Shown: piece after piece, positions 54,745 through 64,000 of the stretch | Position numbering within the stretch: the first letter of the stretch is position 1 | Layout of the letters: each line of letters starts with the position of its first letter | Assembly: GCA_025403435.1 (NCBI GenBank) | Contig: CM046354.1 | Span: 22,787,467 to 22,851,466 of the forward strand | Reading direction: 5' to 3' | Length of the DNA stretch: 64,000 bases | Origin: Artocarpus heterophyllus | Taxonomy: Eukaryota > Streptophyta > Magnoliopsida > Rosales > Moraceae | Translations under genes and position numbers: made by a program | The notes under the pieces: model-generated | The model's input: the letters and a program-made list of their open reading frames with translations, nothing else | What the model was told of the DNA's origin: nothing | Database searches by the model: none

Positions 54745-57700
54745 CATGATATTGGTCATGGGTTACCTAGTTGAGGCTCAAACCAATGGAGCCGATATCG
54801 ATGCTAAAACTAATATAACTATGGTCTTTGAGACTCTGTCAAAGGAATTTATTCTATTTAGAGCTACATTTAATTTGAGCAATAGGCGGGATATGACCTT
54901 AACGGAATTGATGAAATAGTTACAGGAGTTCGAACTGCTGATCAAGGAGTCTCCTACGGGTGGAGAGGCCAATATGATAGCTGCTTCTGGTAACAATCTC
55001 AATTCTAAGAATGGAAAGAAGCAACAGGCCAAGAACGAGAAGTCTTCTGTTCCTGCTAACAGCAAGAGCAAGAAGAAGAAGAAGAAGAACCCGGAGAAGC
55101 TTAAGTGCTTCTTCTGTGGGAAGGTCGGGCACATAAAGAGGCATTACAAGAACTTCCTTTTCAAAGGAGGTAGGTGTGATCTTCTGTATTTAGAAACTTG
55201 CTTGGTTGAGGAATCCAGTGACATTTGAGTCATAAATTCTAGTGCAACTAATCATGTTTGTGTTTCTCTGCTGTAGTTCAAAGAAACGAGAAGTCTGCTA
55301 CATGAAGACTTCACGCTTTGGATGGGCAATGGATCCTTGGTCTTAGCAGAAGCAGTGGGAGACGTTCATATTTACTTTGATAATTATAGGAATTTAATTT
55401 TGCAAGATTGTTTTATGTTCCTAAATTTAAAAGGAATTTAATTTCTATAGCTTGTTTATTTAAAGACTCCTATTTGGTTTCTTTTAATGATAAAGTGGTG
55501 ATTCATAAAAACAAGTCTTTTATTAGTTCTAGATGGATGCAAATAATCTATATTTTATCAAACCTAAGATGGACTTACTGCTTAATGCTGAGATAAATGA
55601 TAATAACTCTAAAAGACTTAAAACTTCTCACTCTAATAAGACTTATCTTTGGCATTTGCGCCTTGGTCATATTAACCTAAATAGGATTCAAAGGTTGGTA
55701 AGGGATGAACCTTTAAGTCATTTAAAGGTGGAATCTATGCCTCAATGTGAATCTTGTTTGGAGGGTAAAATGACCAAAAGACCATTCGGGTCTAAAGGCA
55801 ATAAGGCCAAAGGGGTACTAGAACTTGTGCATAGTGATGTTTGCAGACCAATAAACATCTGGGCACAAGGAGGGTATGAGTACTTTGTCACTTTTATTGA
55901 CGATTACTCAAGGTATGGGTATATGTACCTAATGCACCACAAAAGCGAAACTTTTGACAAGTTCAGGAAGTTTCGGGCTGAGGTAGAACAGCAATTGGGT
56001 AGACCCATAAAGGCACTTCGATCTGATCGAGGTGGAGAATACCTTTCTGATGAGTTCTTGGGAACTTATTAGAGAATGAGATTTTATCCCATTTGATTGC
56101 ACCAGGCACTCTATAGCAGAATGACGCAGCGAAGAGAAGGAATAAGACTTTATTGGACATGGTTAGGTCCATAATGAGTTATTCATTATTGCCTTTATCC
56201 TTTTGAAGACATGCACTACAAACCGCATGTTATCTTTTGAATAATGTGCCTTCAAAATCGATCCCTAGAACTCCTCATGAGTTGTGGATAGGTAGGAAGA
56301 CATCCTTAAACCATATTCGCATATGGGGATATCTGGCTCATGTCCTGTTTAAGGATGCGAATAAGTTGGAAGCACGATCGGAAGTTTGCATGTTTGTAGG
56401 ATATCCAAAAGGGACTAAAGGGGGCTATTTCTATAACCCAAAGGAAAATAAAGTCATGGTTTCAACTAATGCAACTTTCCTTGAGGAGAGTTACATGGAC
56501 GACTTTAAGCCTCGAAGCAAAGTGGTGCTTGAGGAATCAAGGGGTGATCCGATCACTCTGGAGGTTCCAAATGAAACCATTCCGATCAGTGTAGAAAAAC
56601 CAAATGAACCTGAACAACAACCTAAGGGGCTTCAGAATAGTGGGAGGATCGGGCATTAACCTAAGAGGTATATGTTCAATAAGGAGGCCTTTTTGGCTGA
56701 ACCGGATGAACATGACAGGGATCCTTATACTTACGCAGAGGCTGTGGAGGATGTTGATTTAAAACTCTAGACAGAGGCCATGAACACAGAGATAAAGTCT
56801 ATGGAGACTAATCAGGTCTGGAAGCTTGTGGATCTTCTCGAAGGGTTAAAACCCATAAGGTGTAAGTGAATCTACAAGAGGAAAAGAGGAGTGGATGGTA
56901 AGGTCAAAACCTTTAAGGCTAGACTGGTAGCTAAGGGTTATACGTAAAAGGAAGGAGTCGATTATGAGGAAACCTTTTCGCCTGTAGCCATGCTTAAGTC
57001 TATCCGAATTCTCTTGTCCATAGCTGCCGCTCTCGACTATGAGATTTGGCAGATAAATGTCAAGATGGCTTTTCTAAATGGCTATCTTGATGAGTCTGTT
57101 TACATGAAACAACCAGACGGGTTCAAGGTCAAGGGTCAAGAGGGTAAGGTTTGTAAGCTGCTAAAGTCAACTTATGGACTTAAGTAGGCTTCTCATTCTT
57201 GGAACAAAAGATTTCATTAGGTGATCAAGACTTATGGGTTCTCACAAAATGTGGATGAGCCATGTGTTTACAAACACATTAAGGATGGGAAGGTCATTTT
57301 TCTACTGCTCTATGTAGATGACATTCTGCTAATTGGCAATGACATTAGGGTGTTGTCATCGGTCAAATTATGGTTGACCAAGCAGTTTGACATGAAGGAC
57401 TTAGGTGAGGCTAATTTTGTTCTTAGTATTCAGATCTTTTAGGAAAGGAAGAACAAAATGATAGCTTTGTCCCAGGCCGGTTACATAGATAAAATTCTCA
57501 AAGAGGTTTGCAATGCAGGATTCCAAGAAAGGTGGGCAACCATCTAGGTCTGGAATTACTCTTTCTAAGAAAGACTCTCCAAAGTCTAAGGAAGAAAAAG
57601 AATACATGAAGAAGGTGCCTTATGCTTCGACAGTGGATAGTCTCATGTATACCATGCTTTGCACACGATCGGATATTTGTTATGCGGTTAGGATTGTAAG

Positions 57701-58162
57701 TCGATTTTAGGCGGATCCAGGACCGAACCATTGGGTTGCGGTAAAACATATTTAAAAGTACTTGAGAAGGACTCGATGGTATATGTTTTTATATTCGGGT
57801 GAGGACTTGACTCCTCTAGGATATATTAACTCAGATTTTCAATCCTCTATGGATTCTAGAAATCGACTTTAGGTTTTGTGTTTACTCTGGGCGGCGGTGC
57901 TATCAGTTGGAGAAGTGTGAAGTAAGATTGCACTTCGGATTCAACGATGGAGGCCGAGTATGTGGTAGCTAGTGATACTTCGAAAGAAGCAGTGTGGCTT
58001 CGCAAGTTCTTTGGAGATCTTGAGGTAGTTCCTGGTATAGATAAAGCAGTATCATTGTACTGTGATAAGAGTGCGGCAGTAGCTAATGCAAAGGAACCAA
58101 GATTTCACAAGAAGAGTAAGCATATTGATCGAAAGTATCATGTGATAAAGGACTTCGTTGAG
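54745..58162 (+). pseudogene. Element C gag-pol (heavily decayed)
   Basis: Starts in mid-gag because the rest of the leader and the gag N-terminus are deleted. It then has a CCHC knuckle (CFFCGKVGHIKRHYKN, last Cys lost), a protease region with a stop at 55228, GAG-pre-integrase and integrase core (55533-56072, with [12 protein letters not shown] type motif), integrase C-terminal part (56237-56659), RT with YVDDILLIGND (57221-57442), and RNase H to DFVE at 58162. Many stops, often at former Trp, Gln or Arg codons. Confidence 0.9.
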
Positions 58163-60154
58163 TGTTGGAAAAAACAGTGTGAGGTGCACAGTGGGAATTT
58201 TTAAAATTTTAACATCAGAGTATTTTCAAAACACAAGTTTGACATGCTATATGTATAATTAAACAGATCTTACTAACCTTTGTGTGCCAAAGAACCTCTA
58301 CAACTTGTGAAGAGAAGTAACGTTCCAGAAGAGCCTCAACCAACTGGTCTTCTTTGCTATTCTCTATCCACGACCGGAGTGAGTGTGGGCTCACATGTAC
58401 AGCTCTTCCACTGATGACTCTCCTTCCAACCAATTGAGAGAACCCAAAGCAAGTGTTCATGATTCGTGAACAAAAGCTCTCAGGGAGTTTTCAGATGCTC
58501 ACCAATAGAGTATCACTCTTAATCTCCCAACTGATCTGAGTAACTAGTGAAACTTACTCCCTTTATATAGCGATTGGTCCTGGGGTCAATCCTTATCAAA
58601 TTAGGTCTCAAAAAATCAAAACAGAATCAAGTTCAGATCAATATCTAATAAGATCTATGTGAAAATGCGTAATCTTATCTCTCGCTGATCGGCAGGCCGA
58701 ACATGCCCCATCGGCAGGATGAACACGTAGATCAATAGGCCGAACTGTCGCGTAAATATCTCCACGAATCTTTTATTTTCCACCCGAGATTCTATAAGAT
58801 AAAGTCTCAGTTTAATTCAAATAACCCAATAGAGAAGTTATCTGATCAAAACAAACTTTATCAAGATAATCTCTAAGAAAGTAAATCAATTCACAATAAT
58901 TCTACAAGTTTATCTTGATTTAATTTATCCAATTAAATCAACCGATAAACAGACAAGAACTATCTGATCCCAATAATTCAACAAGTTTATTTTAAATTTT
59001 ATTACAAAATTAATTCAACCAATAAACAGGCATGAATTATTTAATTCTTTCAAATTTTAAACCAATCCGATAAATCCGACATAAGTCACCAATTATTGAA
59101 AAAGCACGCTGTATCGTTAGCAAAGGGGACTAAAATGAAGCTATAAAGTTCAAGTTCATGATAATTATGAAACCCAATATCCCAGATATACATTTCACAA
59201 TTATCAACTCCAATGCTACTCCACTAAAAGCTTGGAGCTACACTCTCAAACTTTATAGAATTATGAAGCTCGTATAGCTAAGTCTCCATGACATATCATA
59301 TTGTATCGTATCCCCATATGATAATTCATAATCGGCTTAACAACAAGTTTTATCTTACCTTCCCGATTATTTTTATCTTACGTTCCATTATCTCACCATT
59401 AGAAAACTTACCATCAAAAGATAGTATACCATTCGATTATACTTATGTATCCAAATGGTTGAGCGCTCCAGTTTTTCAATTACAGAATAACGCATATAAG
59501 AAGATATCATCACTGCTAAAGAGGAGCTATGGATTCCATATCTATGAATAACAAGTCTACACTATTAAGAGTCATGCCTCCAACATACCGGCATGCATAC
59601 CAGTATTGACATGTGGGAGTCACCCTTTGGTACATCAAAAGACACAAGTCGAGACAACAGGCCCACTATCCATAGCAGGATTAAGATACAATACAAATGA
59701 TTGTCTAAAGTGAATCGATTTGCCAAGACAGAATTATTAATCCAAATCAATTAACTTTGTGTCCCGATCCAACACATCGTCACCTATGACAACGTGCCGA
59801 TGTTTCTATTCATGGAGTCCAACTCTGATGGTCAAGACAAACCATCTCCCAAAAGAAATATAGACAACATAACAATCTTTGCATGAATAAAGTGCCCAAC
59901 TTTATTCCTTCGATTGCGGATCATATGATTTAGACCATCACCTTAAGAATCGTGTCTTCCGCATAATCCATCCATCATATGCCCAATTCTTAAGGTTTAG
60001 ACCGACAGTCTTAGACTATTGTTTGCTTAACATACATTCAACAAATATGAACGTAAAGTGGACAAGATTTGGTATATGAATAAATTCTTTATTGAAAAAA
60101 AATGTCTCCAAAAACTTATTACATTTTTACTCCCTAGGGCATACATGTCTAACA
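58163..60154 (-). repeat. 3' LTR of element D
   Basis: About 1.99 kb in reverse orientation, with TGTTAGACATGTATGCCC at the right edge. Contains the palindromic sites near 58687-58745. Confidence 0.93.
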
Positions 60155-60169
60155 ATCTCCCACTTGCAC
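60155..60169 (-). other. Polypurine tract of element D
   Basis: GTGCAAGTGGGAGAT immediately before the 3' LTR, following the pol stop codon. Confidence 0.8.
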
Positions 60170-63100
60170 TAAGTGAGTAAATACGACAAATCTCGCATCC
60201 CCATAGCTTCCACATGCCTCTCGAAGACTCTCCCAATAAGTGTCTTCGTAAATAGATCAGCTAAATTGTCCTCTGATGCAATCTTGCATACCGTGACATG
60301 CTTGCCCTCAACGAAGTCCTTTATCACATGATACTTATGATCCATATGTTTACTCTTCTTGTGAAATCTTGGTTCCTTAGCATTAACTACCGCTGCACTG
60401 TTATCACAAAACAGTGATACTGCCTTATCCATGCCAGGAACAACCTCAAGATCCCCAAGGAACTTGCGGAGCCATACTGCTTCTTTCGAAGCATCACTAG
60501 CTGCCACATACTCGGCCTCCATCGTTGAATCTGAAGTGCAATCTTGCTTCACACTTCTCCAACTATAGCATCGCCGCCCATAGTAAACACAAACTCCAAA
60601 GTCGATTTCCTAGAATCCAAACAGGATTGAAAATCCGAGTTAGTATATCCTAAAGGAGTCAGGTCCTCACCCAAATATACAAGCATATACACTTGAGTCC
60701 TTCTCAGGTACTTGAAAATATGCTTTACTGCAACCCAATGGTTCGGTCTTGGATCCGCCTGAAATCGACTTACAATCCCGACCGCATAACCTATATCTGG
60801 TCGTGTGCAGAGCATGGCATACATGAGACTGCCTACTGCCGAAGCATAAGGCACCTTCTTCATGTATTCTCTTTCTTCATAAGACTTTGGGGAGTCTTTC
60901 TTAGAAAGAGTAATTCCAGACCTATATGGTTGCCCACCTTTCTTGGAATCCTGCATTGCAAACCTCCTTAGAATTTTATCTATGTAGCCAGCCTGTGACA
61001 AAGCTATCATTTTGTTCTTCCTATCCCAAAAGATCTGGATATCGAGAACAAAACTAGCCTCACCCAAGTCCTTCATGTCAAACTGCTTGGTCAACTATAA
61101 TTTGACCGATGACAACGCCCCAACGTCATTGCCAATCAGTAGAATGTCATCTACATAAAGCAGCAGAAAAATCACTTTTCCATCCTTAATGTGTTTGTAA
61201 ACACATAGTTCATCCATATTTTGTGAGAACCCATAAGTCTTGATCAACTGATCAAATCTTATGTTCCAAGAACGAGAAGCCTGCTTAAGTCCATAAATTG
61301 ACTTTAGCAGCTTACAAACCTTACCCTCTTGACCTATGACTTTGAACCCGTTTGGCTGTTCCATATAAATGGACTCATCAAGATAGCCATTTAGAAAAGC
61401 CGTCTTGACATCCATCTGCCAAATCTCGTAGTCGAGAGTGGCAGCTATGGATAAGAGAATCCAGATGGACTTAAGCATGGCTACAGGCGAAAAGGTTTCC
61501 CCATAATCGATTCCTTCCTTTTTCGTATAACCCTTAGCTACCAGTCTAGCCTTAAAGGATTCGACCTTTCCATCCACTCCTCTTTTCCTCTTGTAGATCC
61601 ACTTACACCCTATGGGTTTTACCCCTTTGGGAAGATCCACAAGCTCCCAGACCTGATTAGTCTCCACAGACTTTATCTCTATGTTCATGGCCTCTGTCTA
61701 GAGTTTTAAATCAACATCCTCCATAGCTTCTGCGTAAGTATAAGGATCCCTGTCATGTTCATCCGGTTCAGCCAAGAAGACCTCTCCATTGAACATATAC
61801 CTTTCAAGTTGACGCCTGATCCTCCCACTACACCGAAGCCCCTGAGATTGTTGTTCAAGTTTGTTTGGTTTTTCCACACTGATCGGAATGGTTTCGTTTG
61901 GAACCTTCGGAGTGATCGGATCACTCCTTAACTCCTCAAGCACCACTTTGCTTCGAGGTTTAAAGTCGTCCATGTAACTCTCCTCAAGGAAAGTTGCATT
62001 AGTTGAAACAACGACTTTATTTTCCTTTGGGTTATAAAAAAACTCCCTTTAGTCCCTTTTGGATATCCTACAAACACGCAAACTTTCGAACGTGCTTTTA
62101 ACTTATTCGGATCCTTAAACAGGACATGAGCCAGACATCCCCATATGTGAATATGGTTTAAGGATGTCTTCCTTCTTGTTCACAAATCATGAGGAGTTTT
62201 AGGGACCGATTTTGAAGGCACATTGTTCAAAAGATAACATGCAGTTTGTAGTGCATATCCCCAAAAGGATAAAGGTAATGATGAATAACACATCATGGAC
62301 CTGACCATGTCCAACAAAGTCCTATTTCTTCTCTCCGCTATGCCATTCTACTGCGGAGTTGCCGGTGTAGTCAAATAGGATAAAATCCCATTCTCTCACA
62401 AGTGTCCCAAGAACTCATTAGAAAGGTGTTCTCCACCTCAATCGGATCGAAGTGCCTTTATGGGTCTACTCAATTGCTTTTCCACTTCAGCCTGAAACTC
62501 CCTGAACTTGTCAAAAGTTTCACTTTTGTGGTGCATCAGGCACACATACCCATATCTTGAGTAATCATCAATAAAAGTGACAAAGTACTCATACCCTCCT
62601 CATGCTTGGATGTTCATCGGTCCGCAAACATCACTATGCACAAGTTCTAGAACCCCTTCGGCCCTATTGCCTCTAGACCCATATGGTCTTTTGGTCATTT
62701 TACCCTCTAAACAAGATTCACATTGAGGTATAAATTCCACCTTTAAGTGACTTAAAGGTCCATCCCTTACCAACCATTGAATCCTATTCAAATTAATGTG
62801 ACCAAGGCGCAATTGCCAAAGATAAGTCTTATTAGAGTGAGAAGTTTTAAGTCTTTTAGAGTTATTATCATTCATCTCAACAATAAGCAATAAGTCCATT
62901 TTAGGCTTGATAAAATATAGATTATTTTGCATCCATCCAGAACAGATAAAAGATTTGTTTTTACAAATCACTACTTTTTCATTAAAAGATCCCACGTAGG
63001 AGTCTTTAAATAAACAAGGTACATAAATTAAATTCCTTTTAAATTTAGGAACATAAAATCAATCTTGCAAAAATAAATTCTTACAGTTATCAAAGTAAAG

Positions 63101-64000
63101 ATGGACATCTCCTACTGCTTCCGCTGAGACCAAGGATCCATCGCCTATCCGAAACGTGAAGTCTTCATGTAGCAGACTTCTCATTTCTTTGAACCCCTGC
63201 AGAGAAACACAAACATGATTAGTTGCACCGGAATCTATGACCTAAATGTCACTAGATTCCTCAACCAAACAAGTTTCTAAATACAGAAGATCACACCTAC
63301 CTCCTTTTGAAAGGAAGTCCTTGCAATGCTTCTTAATATGCCCGACCTTTCCACAGAAGAAGCACTTAAGCTTCTTTGGGTTCTTCTTCTTCTTCTTCTT
63401 CTTCTTGCTCTTGGTATTAGCAGGAACAGAAGACTTCTCGTTCTTGGACCGTTGCTTCTTTCCATTCACAGAGTTAGGGTTGGAACCAGAAGCAGCTACC
63501 ATGTTGGCCTCACCACCCGCAGGAGACTCCCTAATCAGCTGTTTAAACTCCTGTAACTGTTTTATTAGTTCTATTAAGGTCATATCTTGTCTATTGCTTA
63601 AATTAAATGTAGCTCTAAACGGAACAAATTCCTTAGATAGAGTCTCAAAGACCATAGTCATCTGAGTTTCAGCATCGATGTCGGCTCCATTGGTTTGAGC
63701 CTCAGCAAGGTAACCCATGACCAACATCATGTGCTCCTTTACAGATGTCCCAGGCCTCTGTCTACTGTTTATGAGTTTTCAAAGCGCCCCTTGCTGCGTT
63801 GTTTTGGCCTGGCCTCTAAACATATCCTCAAGATTATCTAAGATCTGCTTTGCAGTATCATAATCTTGATATTGAGCCTGCAGCACATTATTCATGCTAG
63901 CCATAACATAGCAGCGGAACTGATCATTAGCATCTTTCCAGCGGTCATACGTTTGGAATTGCTCATTAGATGAGTCTCCCGTAGGCTCGGGAGGACAAGG
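60169..64000 (-). pseudogene. Element D gag-pol (few lesions)
   Basis: Read right to left: gag, open from the window edge except for lesions near 63740-63800; a lysine-rich linker and CCHC knuckle CFFCGKVGHIKKHC near 63330-63370; protease; integrase; RT with YVDDILLIGND (61095-61688); and RNase H with FCDNSAAVVNAKEPRF (60169-60552). Lesions include TAG in place of Trp near 61096 and 61696, a shift near 60552, a shift in integrase near 62040 and stops near 62375-62440. Better preserved than C but not open throughout. Confidence 0.9.

Larger units (their letters stand above)
54157..58162 (+). mobile_element. Copia element C, right part (leader to RNase H)
   Basis: Resumes the leader of C directly after the insertion of A: ATGCT then ATATGTATAAATTTTGTGATC, matching leader B from 43053. 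Contains the palindromic array, a deletion into gag, and a decayed pol. It is cut at 58162 in RNase H by element D; its 3' LTR should lie beyond the window. Confidence 0.9.
58163..64000 (-). mobile_element. Copia element D, inserted in C (truncated by window)
   Basis: Minus-strand member of the same family: 3' LTR 58163-60154, polypurine tract, pol and gag to the window end. It interrupts the RNase H of C. Its 5' LTR, leader and right target duplication lie outside the window. Confidence 0.92.

Noticed and set aside
54778..55144. Leu/Phe-rich minus-strand open frames opposite gag
   Set aside because: Antisense of the lysine-rich gag linker; the same shadow appears at 45046-45384 and 63246-63665.
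1..64000. tRNA, rRNA or snRNA genes
   Set aside because: No cloverleaf or conserved rRNA/snRNA stretch was recognised by eye; only the tRNA-Met primer sites were seen. A tRNAscan or Infernal run was not possible.

Overview
The window is plant nuclear DNA, most likely from a dicot. It is very AT-rich between genes. It carries spliced genes with GT-AG introns, a mitochondrial-type PPR gene, an X8-domain cell-wall protein gene, hAT DNA transposons and Ty1/copia LTR retrotransposons primed by initiator tRNA-Met. No organelle or bacterial signature was seen.

Layout. Positions 1-8,000 hold a complete hAT element (265-4590) with an intact transposase and a perfect 8-bp target-site duplication (TSD), then a probable non-autonomous hAT element (6887-7848). 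Positions 7,850-11,900 hold fold-back DNA: two arms of about 1.3 kb in inverted orientation around a loop of about 50 nt, with further copies of the same repeat on both sides. Positions 11,900-19,600 are AT-rich and gene-free, with a decayed 59-bp tandem repeat and possible remains of an old LTR element.

The genic part is 19,600-31,500. It holds an EMB2217-type PPR gene (minus strand) broken by one frameshift, a three-exon secreted proline-rich X8 protein gene (plus strand), and a complete five-exon FCF2 pre-rRNA-processing gene (minus strand). The 5' end of the PPR gene and its upstream DNA (21697-24855) is duplicated at 31491-33611, directly upstream of FCF2. The copy lacks about 1 kb internally and its PPR fragment is dead.

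From 33,612 to the end of the window there is a nest of four copies of one copia family with LTRs of about 2 kb. Element C (plus, oldest) holds element A (minus) in its leader and element D (minus) in its RNase H region. Element B (plus) sits in the gag of A. TSDs support C>A (atgct/atgct) and A>B (accag/accaa). The family carries arrays of a palindromic motif (TTCGGCAGGCCGAA type) repeated every 21-22 bp in the leader, and the reverse-complement form every 21 bp in the LTR. It also has a set of leader hairpins that each expose CCTAGG near the gag start. Element B records a repair event: 38 bp of its 5' host flank and a 15-bp templated filler lie where its polypurine tract should be.

Exon boundaries, TSDs and repeat boundaries were read by eye. 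Gene family names come from recognition of the protein sequence, not from a search.
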